From the NCBI GenBank assembly GCA_965204705.1, contig OZ242006.1, positions 248,001 through 312,000 on the forward strand: 64,000 nucleotides of DNA. Direction: 5' to 3'. The translations under genes and the position numbers were made by a program. Shown here one piece after another: positions 9,746 to 18,673 of the stretch. The DNA is from Bin5 sp965204705 (lineage in GTDB: Bacteria > Chloroflexota > Anaerolineae > Caldilineales > Caldilineaceae). The stretch's first letter is position 1. Every line of letters begins with the position of its first letter. The notes beneath the pieces are model-generated. The model saw nothing but the letters and a program-made list of their open reading frames with translations, searched no databases and was not told the origin of the DNA.

Positions 9746-11500
9746 ATGGCAAACGAGAACTATTCTGAACTGTCCCCAAGTACGGAGGAGCTGCAGCTGG
9801 TCGAAGGATTCCGGCGCATTCTGTCCGCCCCGGCCGGCCCAACACACACAATGGCGCGAGCCAGGCCAGGCAACGACTTTCGAGGCTACGCCGAAGGATG
9901 GTGGACACTCTCCTGGTGGCGACGGCCACTGGAAGAGACGCCGCCCTTGGAATGGGAAACGCACCCGGTTCCTGCCAGGGCTCTGACCGCGTTCTCCTTT
10001 GTAGGCGCTAGCTCCAACACCACTTACAATGTCTATCCTCCCAACCGGGCCCGACTGCTGGTTAACGGCGAATATGCCCTCACTTTTGACCTGGGGGTTC
10101 GTACAGCTATGACTTGGCAGGCGGATGACTTTCGGCTGGAATTCACGCCCAAACGTGTGCAGTTGCCGGCCGACGGTTACCACCGCCAGCACGAGATGCA
10201 CGGCAACAGTGGCATCTACCGTCTGACCGTGCCCGCCCACCGGATCACACCGCAAGAACCGCTCCGGTTACGCGTCGATCTGGAAACACCTCACGCGGGA
10301 ACCATTTCTTTTTTCATGATCAAGGATCGACAGGACACGCTGGAGGTTTCAGCCCACACCAACGCCGATCAGATTGCCCAACTCCAGGATGATGTGACGC
10401 AGCTACGACGGGTGGTCAACGCGCTCAGCAAACGCCTGTATCCGGAGCTATTTCCAGAGCGCGTCTCATCCAAGCAGATGATCCTTTACCACCATGGGCG
10501 AGACCACTGTAACGATCTGGATATTGCTTTAGCAGGTGACGGGGAAATCATGCTGGCCTTTCGCCAGGCCGCCGAACATGTGGCGCCCCATGGGAGGGCC
10601 ATTTTAGTGCGGTCCGGAGACAGGGGACAGACCTGGAATCCCGAAGATGCTCAGGTCATTGCCCACTTTCCCTGGCCATTCGACATTCGCGTGCCCGTTT
10701 TCCACCGACTGGGTGGCGGGAACTGGCTTCTCAGCATTCTCATCTATCGGAACCACGACCAATCTGGTGAAAGAATTGAACCTCTGGCCAGCCGAAACGA
10801 CTTTGAAACGTGGTTCATGCGATCTGTGGATGACGGCCGGAGCTGGACGATGGATTCACAGAAGTTGGACTCTGGGCCGCTGACAGATGCTACCGTGATG
10901 GCCCCCGCTGTGCGGCTACCGACCGGACGGCTGCTGCTACCGGTGTCAAGCTGCCTCAGTGAACCCCTTTCAGCCTCGCTATTCGCCTCAGATGATGAAG
11001 GTCAATCCTGGCATTTCCACGCGTCGATAGGGGATGTACCCTTGCAGTACACCGCGGTTTACCCAGAGACCACGCTGGCGCGTGCACCCTCCGGACGACT
11101 CATCGCCTTGATCCGAATTGTCGATGGAAATCATCTTCAGTCATCTTCCGCTGACGACGGCAAGACGTGGACACCGTGGGAGGAGACACCCATGCCGTCG
11201 TTCGGACACCGGGCGCGGCTGCTCACGCTTAGCAGCGGGGAGATTCTGTGTTCGTATGGCTGGCGTTGCCGACGCGAAGACGGCCTGGACGATCTGGGAA
11301 GCATCAAGCTTGCGCTCAGTCGAGACGAGGGGCGGACTTGGTCGGCGGAGGACAGGCGTATTCTGCGAGATGATTTCCTGAACTGGGATATCGGCTACCC
11401 GGTTACCATAGAATTGCCCGATGGTCGTCTATTCACCGCCTACTGGGGCAACCAGATGGAGCGGTTCTACATTGGGGGCAATCTCTACGACAGATGGTAA
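9746..11500 (+). CDS. BNR/Asp-box repeat protein, sialidase-like
   Basis: A 584-residue protein starting after a GAGG site at a 7-nt spacing. Residues 1-200 form an unrecognised domain that may be carbohydrate-binding, with a short coiled-coil-like stretch near 205-235. The second half contains five Asp-box-like motifs, SGDRGQTW, SVDDGRSW, SDDEGQSW, SADDGKTW and SRDEGRTW, which mark a six-bladed sialidase-type propeller. No signal peptide is seen. Asp-boxes are shared by sialidases and non-enzymatic propellers, so catalytic activity is not proven. Its place next to a peptide-type importer suggests glycan scavenging. Confidence 0.85.
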   Translation: MANENYSELSPSTEELQLVEGFRRILSAPAGPTHTMARARPGNDFRGYAEGWWTLSWWRRPLEETPPLEWETHPVPARALTAFSFVGASSNTTYNVYPPNRARLLVNGEYALTFDLGVRTAMTWQADDFRLEFTPKRVQLPADGYHRQHEMHGNSGIYRLTVPAHRITPQEPLRLRVDLETPHAGTISFFMIKDRQDTLEVSAHTNADQIAQLQDDVTQLRRVVNALSKRLYPELFPERVSSKQMILYHHGRDHCNDLDIALAGDGEIMLAFRQAAEHVAPHGRAILVRSGDRGQTWNPEDAQVIAHFPWPFDIRVPVFHRLGGGNWLLSILIYRNHDQSGERIEPLASRNDFETWFMRSVDDGRSWTMDSQKLDSGPLTDATVMAPAVRLPTGRLLLPVSSCLSEPLSASLFASDDEGQSWHFHASIGDVPLQYTAVYPETTLARAPSGRLIALIRIVDGNHLQSSSADDGKTWTPWEETPMPSFGHRARLLTLSSGEILCSYGWRCRREDGLDDLGSIKLALSRDEGRTWSAEDRRILRDDFLNWDIGYPVTIELPDGRLFTAYWGNQMERFYIGGNLYDRW

Positions 11501-11690
11501 GGCAGCGAGTATTCGAATGTGCGGCAGCCGGGCTCTTTCGATGATAACAGCCCGTTCATCTTTGACGGCATCGTTGAAGATGAAACTGTTGGCGACTTAG
11601 GCCTGATATTTGGGAGTGCGGCCGCTGACGAACCGGGTCGTATCGGCTGCAGTGCAGGGACACCCCGTAACGCGCTTTACGCTACGCAAG

Positions 11691-12638
11691 CTACTCCGGC
11701 ATCGTCCTCAAGATCAGTGGCTCAAGGAACTGCACACTCTTGATGATGCCTTCAGACGCGCTCATCACCGGGTCTTCGTGTTCGATGCTCAGCGCGCCGT
11801 CGTAACCGACGAGGCGCAGCGCGCTGACGAAATCGCGCCACCATGCCTCGCCATGGCCGTAGCCCAGCGTGCGGTAAGCCCACGAGCGCTCCGCCACCAG
11901 GTCCATGGACCGCATATCGAGGCCGCCGTTGAGAGCCATTTCAGAAGGGTTGATTCGGGTGTCCTTGGCGTGGACGTGGAAAATGAACCCCTCTCCCAGA
12001 GCGAGGATGACGACGAGCGGGTCCATGCCCTGGTAGAAAAAGTGACTGGGATCGAGGTTGACGCCCACGCTCGGCCCGGCGATCGCGCGCAGGCGCAGCA
12101 TCGTGCGGGTGTTATACGCGGACTGGCCGGGATGCAGTTCGATGGCGACCCGGACGCCGTGATCGGCCGCGAACCGGCCGGCCTTTTCCCAGAAAGGGGT
12201 GATTACTTCATCCCACTGCCAGCGTTCCAGGTCGGCGTATTCCGGCTGTTGTGGGTGGGTGGGCCAGTTTGGGTAGGGTGTCCCACTCGGGTCGCCGGGG
12301 CAGCCGCTCATCGTCACGACGGTATCCAGGCCGAGTTTATTGGCGAGTTCTACCGTCTTGAAGAAGACATCCTGCGATGCCTGGCCGCGCGCCGGGTGCG
12401 GGTCGAGCAGGTTGCCATTGCAGTTGAGAGCGCTCAGCATCAGGCCGCGACTTTCTATCGAGGACGAAAAGGCTGTGCGGGCCTCCTCGTTTTGCAGCAT
12501 CTCATCCAGGTTGCAATGCAAAGCCGGCGAAAAATTGCCCGTTCCGATTTCCACGGCTTCGATCCCGTTCTCGACAACCCAATCAAGCGCCTCGGTGAAG
12601 GAAGTTTGCAGGCTATCTGTGAATAGTCCGATTTTCAC
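11691..12638 (-). CDS. Sugar phosphate isomerase/epimerase-like TIM-barrel protein
   Basis: A 315-residue xylose-isomerase-like TIM barrel. I chose the GTG at 12638 because AGGAG lies at an ideal distance upstream and the product starts with KIGLFTDSL, a beta-1 strand; the open frame extends 55 codons further without homology. Metal-ligand type motifs include VAIELHPG (Glu), GVNLDPSHFFYQGMDP (Asp and His), FHVHAKDT (His) and SIEHEDP (Glu) towards the end. Such proteins isomerise or epimerise keto-sugars or cleave related compounds. It lies convergent to the sialidase-like gene. Confidence 0.9.
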   Translation of the reverse strand: MKIGLFTDSLQTSFTEALDWVVENGIEAVEIGTGNFSPALHCNLDEMLQNEEARTAFSSSIESRGLMLSALNCNGNLLDPHPARGQASQDVFFKTVELANKLGLDTVVTMSGCPGDPSGTPYPNWPTHPQQPEYADLERWQWDEVITPFWEKAGRFAADHGVRVAIELHPGQSAYNTRTMLRLRAIAGPSVGVNLDPSHFFYQGMDPLVVILALGEGFIFHVHAKDTRINPSEMALNGGLDMRSMDLVAERSWAYRTLGYGHGEAWWRDFVSALRLVGYDGALSIEHEDPVMSASEGIIKSVQFLEPLILRTMPE

Positions 12639-12699
12639 AACATTCTCCTGTCTGGTGGACCCGGGGAGCGCTTCCCGCTCCGCGTCCCGCCCGGCCGAA

Positions 12700-13152
12700 T
12701 TACTCCTTCTCGTACCAGCCCGACCCGAAGATGAGCCCATCATGGAGAATGACCCATGAGTGCTTGCGCCCCTCTTCGCCCGTCTCCGGGTTACGGTAGA
12801 CATAGCTGACCCATTTGCCCGTCTCGGTAGCGCTCAGAATGTCGTTGCCATAGAAGTATCCGGTCGAATCGACGCGCACGGAGGGGTCCAGTCCGATTCT
12901 CTCATTCCGGGGGTGTGCAAGGGTGCGGTCATCTTCACCGACTATGAAGACGTACCACTGCCCGTCCACGCTTTCGGGCGAACTGTAGTAGTCGATGGCG
13001 GCCTGGCGGCCTTCCTGATTGTAGAAGCGGATGGCATCCTGCACGAATGACTGTGTGTAGGCCGCCGGTTCGTTCTTGGTTGGGATGGCAACGCAGCCGG
13101 CAGCGAGGAGAGCGAGAGCAAGGACGAGAAACAGGGCGGCAGAACGAAACAC
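12700..13152 (-). CDS. Small Cache-like lipoprotein, tandem copy 1
   Basis: About 150 residues: a lipoprotein signal ending in LLAAGC, a short linker, then a domain with DGQWYVFIVGEDDRTLAHP and a GKWVSYVYRNPETGEEGRKH block, which resembles a single-Cache sensor domain. All three copies carry GGAG 6 nt before the ATG/GTG of the (V/M)FRS start, so I start at the GTG at 13152 rather than 12 nt upstream, where the ATG would overlap the Shine-Dalgarno site. Cache domains bind small ligands outside the cell. Here there is no kinase or chemoreceptor part, so it may be a free-standing binding lipoprotein. Confidence 0.82.
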   Translation of the reverse strand: MFRSAALFLVLALALLAAGCVAIPTKNEPAAYTQSFVQDAIRFYNQEGRQAAIDYYSSPESVDGQWYVFIVGEDDRTLAHPRNERIGLDPSVRVDSTGYFYGNDILSATETGKWVSYVYRNPETGEEGRKHSWVILHDGLIFGSGWYEKE

Positions 13153-13222
13153 GTTTATCTCCATATCGATTGAGATGGACTTGGATCACCTACGATCGTG
13201 CACTTCCATATCCTGGGCCGGA

Positions 13223-13675
13223 TCACTCTTTTTCGTACCAGCCCGACCCGAAGATCAGACCGTCATAGCGCACCATCCACGTGTGCTTGCGCGCCTCCTC
13301 GCCCGTATCCGGGTTGACGGCGACGTAGCTGATCCACTTTCCTGCCTCTGTCGCGCTCAGCATCTCGTCCCCAAAAAAGTAGCCGGTCGAATCCACGCGC
13401 AGCTTGGGGTCCCGCCCCTTTATTTCGGGGTTGAAGTGCGCGATCGTGTACCCATCTTCGCCGATAATGAAGACATACCATGGCCCGTCCACGTTTTCGG
13501 GCGAGCTGTGGTGGTCGACAGCTGCCTGGCGGCCTTCCTGTCTGTAGAGGCGGATGGCATCCTGCACAAGTGACTGGGTGTAGGCTGCCGGTTCGTTCTT
13601 GGTTGGGATGGCAACGCAACCGGCAGCGAGGAGAGCGAGAGTAAGGACGAGAAACAGGGCGGCGGAACGAAACAC
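13223..13675 (-). CDS. Small Cache-like lipoprotein, tandem copy 2
   Basis: About 150 residues, closely related to its two neighbours. Lipobox LLAAGC, then DGPWYVFIIGEDGYTIAH, RVDSTGYFFGDEMLSATEAG and a C-terminal DGLIFGSGWYEKE that is identical to copy 1. The GTG at 13675 has the same GGAG spacing as in copy 1. It differs from copy 1 mainly in the loop after the AH pair, which may change ligand preference. It lies 70 bp from each neighbour, and the spacers are also related, so the whole unit was duplicated. Confidence 0.82.
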   Translation of the reverse strand: MFRSAALFLVLTLALLAAGCVAIPTKNEPAAYTQSLVQDAIRLYRQEGRQAAVDHHSSPENVDGPWYVFIIGEDGYTIAHFNPEIKGRDPKLRVDSTGYFFGDEMLSATEAGKWISYVAVNPDTGEEARKHTWMVRYDGLIFGSGWYEKE

Positions 13676-13750
13676 GTTTATCTCCATTTCGGTTGAGCTG
13701 GAATTAGACTATTTTCGATCGGGAAGTTCCAAACCTCCCGCGCCGGACCA

Positions 13751-14200
13751 TTACTCCTCGTAAAAGCCAGACCCGAAGAAGTGCCCGTCATGACGCACGA
13801 TCCACGTGTGCTTGCGCGTCTCCTCGCCGGTGTCCGGGTTGTTGAAGACGTAGCTGACCCACTTTCCTGCCTCCGTAGCGCTCAGCATCTCGTCCCCATA
13901 GAAGTAGCCGGTCGAATCCACGCGCAGCGCAGGGTCCCGTCCGATCATCTCGGGGTTGAAGTGCGCAATGGAGTAGCCGTCGCCGCCGATAATGAAGGCA
14001 TACCATTGCCCGTCCACGTTTTCAGGTGAGCTGTAGTGATCGATGGCTGCCTGGCGGCCTTCCTGACTGTAAAGGCGAATGGCATCCTGCACGATGGCCT
14101 GGGTGTAGGCTGCCGGTTCGTTTTTGGTTGCGATGGCAACGCAGCCGGCTAAGAGGAGCGTGAGCGCAAGGGTGAGAAACAGGGTGGTAGAACGAAACAT
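13751..14200 (-). CDS. Small Cache-like lipoprotein, tandem copy 3
   Basis: 149 residues from the ATG at 14200, with GGAG six bases upstream; an ATG slightly upstream overlaps that site and is less likely. Signal peptide ending in LLLAGC, then the same domain with DGQWYAFIIGGDGYSIAH and RHDGHFFGSGFYEE. It would be the first gene transcribed of the three. It is the most diverged copy at both ends. Confidence 0.82.
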   Translation of the reverse strand: MFRSTTLFLTLALTLLLAGCVAIATKNEPAAYTQAIVQDAIRLYSQEGRQAAIDHYSSPENVDGQWYAFIIGGDGYSIAHFNPEMIGRDPALRVDSTGYFYGDEMLSATEAGKWVSYVFNNPDTGEETRKHTWIVRHDGHFFGSGFYEE

Positions 14201-14413
14201 GATTTTCTCCATATTCAATCACGTAGAATTAAACTAACTGATATAGTCTACTTTCATGCCCCTATTTGAACCAACATTGGCCTTCCCCGGTTGCGTAGGT
14301 ATAATTTCTCTGTCCATCTGTTGGAACGCGCCCATCGGTAACATCTGATCCTTTCCCTATCGCATTCGTTCGATGCGCCCCCTGCGCCAAATGGGGCCCA
14401 AAGAGGCAATCCA

Positions 14414-15922
14414 ATGACAGCGATGCGCATCGGCATCGGCTCGATCTTCCAGGAAAGCAATCAGTTCGCGGCTACGCAGACCGATCTGGCCCTCTTTCGC
14501 AACTCCTACGTCCATGAAGGCGATGCCCTGCTCCAGCTGGCGGGCACCGACTGCGAAGTCGCCGGCATCCTCGCCACCTGCGCGGAGGCGGGTGCGGAGC
14601 CGCTCCCGCTGCTGGCGGCGCGCAGCGTCTCGGGCGGCGCGCTCACCGATGACTGCTATACCGAGCTGAAGGAAACGCTGCTGGCGCGACTGCGGGCCGC
14701 GCTGCCGCTTGACGGCCTCATCCTCGCCATGCACGGCTCCATGGTCGCAGCTTCGCAAGAGGACCCGGAGGGCGACATCCTCAAGGCCGTGCGCAGCATC
14801 GTGGGACCGGACCTGCCGATCGTCATGACGCTCGACCTGCACGCGCACGTCACCCCGCGCATGGTCAGACAGGCCAATGCCCTGGTCTCCTTCACCCACT
14901 ACCCCCACGACGACACCTATACCACCGGCCAACGCGGGGCCATCCTGCTGTTGAGCACAGTCAGGGGCGACGTCAGCCCGGTGACGGCCCTGGCCAAGGT
15001 CCCGATCATCTGTGGGGCCTGCAACGGCCAGACATTCGGCGACGGGCCCATGGCCCACCTGGAACGGCGGGCGCGGCGCCTGGAAGCCGAGCCGGGCATC
15101 CTCTCCGTATCCTGTTTTCAGGTCCACCCCTACAACGACCTGCCCGGCATGGGCTGCGGCGGCGTCGTGGTGACGGACAACGACCCCGCGCTGGCGGAAA
15201 AGGAGGCGCATGCGCTGGCCGCGGCGTTCTGGGAGCGGCGCAGCGCGTTCGAGGTGAAGCATTTCACGGTCGCGGAGGCCGTTGCGCGCGGCCGCCAGGT
15301 GGAGGGAGGCCCCGTGCTGCTGGTCGACACCGCCGACTGCGCCGGCGGCGGCGCGCCCGGCGACAGCGTCGCGCTGCTGGGCGAGCTGCTGGCGCTGGGC
15401 GTGGACGAGCCCACCATTCTGATGGTGGTCGACCCGGCCGCGGCCCAGGCCTGCGCGCGTGCCGGCATTGGCCAGGCGGTCAGCCTGCAGGTCGGCTACA
15501 GCCTCGATCCGAACTGGGGCCAACCCGTATCCGTCAGCGGGACTGTGCGCCGTCTCAGCGACGGCAGTTTCCGCTACGACGGCGGCCTCTTTGGCGGCAC
15601 CTGGGCCTCGATGGGGCTCTCCGCGGTGCTGCAGATCGGCAGCATCCAGCTCCTGGTCATGTCGCAGCCGACCTACGACTGGGGCGATGAGCAGTTTCGC
15701 AGCGTCGGCATGGATGTGCGCCGGGCCAAGTTCATCGGCGTCAAAAATCCGATGAACTACCGCCACGCCTACCGCGACTTGATGAAGGCGGCTTTCATCG
15801 TCGACACGCCCGGACCAACCCCGGCCCATGTGCGCAACCTGAACTTTGAGCGTATGCAGCGGCCCTTCTTTCCCCTTGACGAAGAGATTCCCGACCTTGA
15901 GATACCGGTTGTTGTCAGCTAA
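14414..15922 (+). CDS. M81 family metallopeptidase (MlrC-like)
   Basis: A 502-residue protein of the microcystinase C family. The N-terminus reads MRIGIGSIFQESNQFA and is followed by LILAMHGSMVA near residue 110 and TLDLHAHVT near residue 140, which supply the His/Asp metal ligands of the family. MlrC cleaves linearised microcystin, but most M81 proteins act on unknown small peptides or amide compounds. A GAGG site precedes the ATG. Downstream genes at 15950-17605 run on the same strand with small gaps, so it may head a catabolic operon. Confidence 0.88.
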   Translation: MTAMRIGIGSIFQESNQFAATQTDLALFRNSYVHEGDALLQLAGTDCEVAGILATCAEAGAEPLPLLAARSVSGGALTDDCYTELKETLLARLRAALPLDGLILAMHGSMVAASQEDPEGDILKAVRSIVGPDLPIVMTLDLHAHVTPRMVRQANALVSFTHYPHDDTYTTGQRGAILLLSTVRGDVSPVTALAKVPIICGACNGQTFGDGPMAHLERRARRLEAEPGILSVSCFQVHPYNDLPGMGCGGVVVTDNDPALAEKEAHALAAAFWERRSAFEVKHFTVAEAVARGRQVEGGPVLLVDTADCAGGGAPGDSVALLGELLALGVDEPTILMVVDPAAAQACARAGIGQAVSLQVGYSLDPNWGQPVSVSGTVRRLSDGSFRYDGGLFGGTWASMGLSAVLQIGSIQLLVMSQPTYDWGDEQFRSVGMDVRRAKFIGVKNPMNYRHAYRDLMKAAFIVDTPGPTPAHVRNLNFERMQRPFFPLDEEIPDLEIPVVVS

Positions 15923-15949
15923 GGACGAGCACCGAAGGGGCGCCTTACA

Positions 15950-16312
15950 ATGAATTCAGCCGCCGCGCAACAGTTGGAAGAATGTATCGAGCAGTTGAGA
16001 CAGGGAGAGTTGACCGAAGAACTGCTGCGAGACCTTGGCAAGGCACTGGAGGGAAACGGGTCCAGACGCCAGAGTCTGCTCTACCTGCAGACCGCAACCA
16101 CCGCCGTCACTTCGCAAGTGATCGGCATGCTGCAGGTCGTAGACGGCGAAGTCTCCGACGGCCCCTTCGACCCTGCCGACTGGCCCTATAAGACCGTACT
16201 GGACGCCATCAACGCCGGCTGGCGCGTGATCCGCTTTCCGGCCCAGCTTTTGTCCAGTCACGGCCCGGATGTGCACGTCACCTGCGAGTTCATTCTGGAG
16301 AAATGGGAATAG
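15950..16312 (+). CDS. Conserved-looking protein of unknown function, 120 aa
   Basis: I do not recognise a named family. The first 50 residues are helical and acidic, and the second half has a compact block with DGPFDPADWPYKTVLDAINA and a C-terminal CEFILEKWE. The start has a purine-rich site upstream. Its stop codon touches the start of the next gene (VOC protein), so both are probably co-translated. It may be a small accessory protein of the catabolic operon. Confidence 0.7.
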   Translation: MNSAAAQQLEECIEQLRQGELTEELLRDLGKALEGNGSRRQSLLYLQTATTAVTSQVIGMLQVVDGEVSDGPFDPADWPYKTVLDAINAGWRVIRFPAQLLSSHGPDVHVTCEFILEKWE

Positions 16313-16723
16313 ATGGAAGCCTCGCTCTGGAACATCGGCATGAAAGTCGATGACATGGAAAGCGAAATCACATTCTGGCAAGAGATCGGGGCCGAGCTGA
16401 TCTTACGCGAGAAGTTCACCGCACCCGACGGCGAGGAGGTCGATTACGCCTTCGTCAATTTCGGCGGCACGCGCATCTTCCTCACGCCCAAGACCGTCTT
16501 CGAGGACAAACTCGGCCACGCGCTGACGCCCGGCCTGACGCACGCCGTCTTCGAAGTCGAGGACCTGGACCAGGAGTACGATCGGCTCACCGCTATGGGC
16601 CTGGAGGTTCTGGTCGAAAAGGTGGAGATCAGCGCCGCCTTCGGCTCGCGCCGGCTGGCGTTCTTCCGCTCACCCAACGGTATGGTTTTCGAGATTCTGC
16701 AGATTCTTGAAGCAAAAATCTGA
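16313..16723 (+). CDS. VOC superfamily protein (glyoxalase/dioxygenase fold)
   Basis: A 136-residue single-domain protein with the two beta-alpha-beta-beta-beta halves of the vicinal-oxygen-chelate fold. It begins NIGMKVDDMESEITFWQEIG, has a central HAVFEVEDLDQEYDRL and ends with the usual RSPNGMVFEILQ, which carries the last metal-ligand Glu. The start codon directly follows the preceding stop. Members are lyases, isomerases, dioxygenases or binding proteins; the reaction here is unknown. Confidence 0.85.
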   Translation: MEASLWNIGMKVDDMESEITFWQEIGAELILREKFTAPDGEEVDYAFVNFGGTRIFLTPKTVFEDKLGHALTPGLTHAVFEVEDLDQEYDRLTAMGLEVLVEKVEISAAFGSRRLAFFRSPNGMVFEILQILEAKI

Positions 16724-16768
16724 ATGTTACTCTATTGGCTCACGTGCATGCCTGGCAGGAGGTAACCA

Positions 16769-17605
16769 ATGGCGATGGAGGCACTTCGCGCGACGGATGA
16801 CATCAAGGCTACCTTGACCGATGAGGAGGTCCTGGAATTCTGCAAAACGGGCATCCTCACCCTCGAAGGCGTGATCCCGGAATCCACCAACCGCTGGGTC
16901 TTCGAGTACCTCGACGAGGAGGGAGCAGACCCCCATCAGCTGGTGCGGGATGAACGCTTCATCGACGAAGTGCTGCTGCATCCAGCGGTCGCCGGCGCTG
17001 TCCGCTCCCTGCTGGGCGCCCGTTTCCAGCTCCCCGAGTGGATGGCCAACCATCGCCTGGTGGGGCCGGTCAAGGCCAACTACTGGCACATCGACGCCGG
17101 TTCCGACTTCGAGCGCGCCTGCAATCTGTTGCAGGTCTTCTATATTCCCCAGTCGAACAGCATGGAGATGGGGCCGACCCTGTTCCTGCCCGGCTCCCAC
17201 CTCGTGCCGATCGCCAGAGAGGACATCGAGCGCTTCGGCAATCTGATCGGCCAGGAAGCGACCACCGCGCCCGCCGGCTCGGTCTTCGTCACCGCCTATT
17301 CGATCTGGCATAGGCAGCCCGACAAGGTCGATCAATCGACGCGCAACCTGTTGAAGTGGGTGTACTGGCGCACAACGCCGCCGGCACGCGACTGGAACGC
17401 GCGCGCCGATTTTGATTTCGCCGGCGCCGACTATTCCTATATGAGCAACTATTTCTGCGGCGGCCACCGCAAGTGGCAATCGGTCCCGCGCGTGGCCGAA
17501 ATGTTCTACTGGCTGTGCGGCAAGGCGGACGAGTTCCACCTGGTCGGCGGTTCAGGCTGGCCCTACTCCTCCTCCGACCCGGGAATGCGGACGCAAGGCC
17601 GTTGA
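16769..17605 (+). CDS. Phytanoyl-CoA dioxygenase (PhyH) family protein, copy 1
   Basis: A 278-residue Fe(II)/2-oxoglutarate oxygenase candidate. The iron-binding HxD is in YWHIDAGSDF (His107, Asp109), the distal His is in SIWHRQPDK (His181), and Arg192 in the following RNLLK is placed to bind 2-oxoglutarate. The double-stranded beta-helix segment TLFLPGSHLVP lies between. Such enzymes hydroxylate small molecules; PhyH expansions are common in marine and sponge-associated Chloroflexota. A good AGGAGG site precedes the ATG. Confidence 0.88.
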   Translation: MAMEALRATDDIKATLTDEEVLEFCKTGILTLEGVIPESTNRWVFEYLDEEGADPHQLVRDERFIDEVLLHPAVAGAVRSLLGARFQLPEWMANHRLVGPVKANYWHIDAGSDFERACNLLQVFYIPQSNSMEMGPTLFLPGSHLVPIAREDIERFGNLIGQEATTAPAGSVFVTAYSIWHRQPDKVDQSTRNLLKWVYWRTTPPARDWNARADFDFAGADYSYMSNYFCGGHRKWQSVPRVAEMFYWLCGKADEFHLVGGSGWPYSSSDPGMRTQGR

Positions 17606-17712
17606 TATCACCAGGACTCGTCAACGCTTGTCAGAACGGTAATCTGCGAGAGAAAACTCGGGCTGATCTGTGAAGGGCCGAGCAGTCACGCAAAGAAAAC
17701 CCCGATGTGCCG

Positions 17713-17816
17713 TTGGTGTTCTTCGCGTCCCTTCGCGTGACTTCGCGGATCAAAGAATGGTGTTCTTCGCGGCCCTTCGTGGACAAAAAGGATTTCACCG
17801 CGTCCCTGCGCGGATC
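17713..17816. repeat. Interspersed TTCTTCGCGGCCCTTCGTGG-type repeat
   Basis: The spacer between the two PhyH genes contains GGTGTTCTTCGCG(T/G)CCCTTCG(C/T)G twice, followed by ATTTCACCGCGTCCCTGCGCG. A related copy lies at 46917-46990, also in front of a gene start. The repeats are made of short CTTCGCG words and do not code for anything recognisable. Confidence 0.65.
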
Positions 17817-17835
17817 GATTTGTGGAGATCAAAAC

Positions 17836-18627
17836 ATGAAACTCAGCAGCGCGCAGATTGCACAGTATGATGAACAGGGTTACCTGTTCTTCCCCGATCT
17901 GCTGGACAGCGATGAAGTGGCCGTCTTGCAGGCAGCGGTACCGGAGATCCTCAATCGCCGGGGGCCGGAGATAATTTCCGAAATGGAGGATACGTCGTCG
18001 GTCAGGCTGGCCTTTGGCGCGCATACCTATTCCGAGCCGTTCCGCTGTCTTACGCTGCTTCCCCGTCTGTTGGACCCGGTCCGCCAGCTGCTGCGCGACG
18101 ACGTCTATCTCCATCAGAGTCGTCTGAACCCCAAACAGGGCTTCGGCGGCGGCGCATCCTGGGACTGGCACCAGGATTACCCGCCCTGGCATTCGATCGA
18201 CGGCATGCCCGAACCGAACTGCATCATGGTATCGGTCTTCATCGACGACTGCACCGCGGTCACCTCTCCCCTTCTGATCGTGCCCGGCTCGCAGCGCCAT
18301 GGCCTTCTGGACGCCCGGCTGCACAAGGACGCGGCCGGGAGAGGCTACGCGCTGCATCACATCGACAACGCCACCTTTGAACGGCTCGCGGCGGAGAACG
18401 GGATCGAAGCGCTGGTCGGGCCGGCGGGGTCGGTCGCCTTCATCCATTGCAACGTGCTGCACGGTTCGGCCAACAATGTCTCCCCGTGGCGGCGGGCGAT
18501 CATGTACCTGATCTACAACGCCGTCAGCAACGCCTGCACCGGCACTGAGCGTCCGTGGTATCAGAACAATCGCGACTTCACGCCGCTGCAGCCCGTTGAC
18601 GACAGCAGTGTGAAGGCACTGGCCTGA
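17836..18627 (+). CDS. Phytanoyl-CoA dioxygenase (PhyH) family protein, copy 2
   Basis: A 263-residue Fe(II)/2-oxoglutarate oxygenase candidate. I start at the ATG at 17836 (GGAG upstream, product begins MKLSSAQIAQYDEQGYLFFP); the open frame upstream runs through the repeat and is not coding. The HxD lies in WDWHQDYPPWHS (His112, Asp114), followed by LLIVPGSQRHG, and the distal His in NVLHGSANN (His209) with an Arg pair in SPWRRAI. The pattern is closer to the ectoine-hydroxylase-like branch than copy 1 is. The substrate is unknown. Confidence 0.88.
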   Translation: MKLSSAQIAQYDEQGYLFFPDLLDSDEVAVLQAAVPEILNRRGPEIISEMEDTSSVRLAFGAHTYSEPFRCLTLLPRLLDPVRQLLRDDVYLHQSRLNPKQGFGGGASWDWHQDYPPWHSIDGMPEPNCIMVSVFIDDCTAVTSPLLIVPGSQRHGLLDARLHKDAAGRGYALHHIDNATFERLAAENGIEALVGPAGSVAFIHCNVLHGSANNVSPWRRAIMYLIYNAVSNACTGTERPWYQNNRDFTPLQPVDDSSVKALA

Positions 18628-18673
18628 TCGGCGGCCACCGGTTTCCGCAGCCCACCCACCTGGAGCAACTGAC

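Noticed and set aside
11610..12626. 338-codon open frame on the plus strand
   Set aside because: Antisense to the TIM-barrel epimerase gene, which has metal-site motifs and a good ribosome-binding site.
14357..15829. 490-codon open frame on the minus strand
   Set aside because: Antisense shadow of the M81 metallopeptidase gene; it is Arg/His/Gln-rich without domains.
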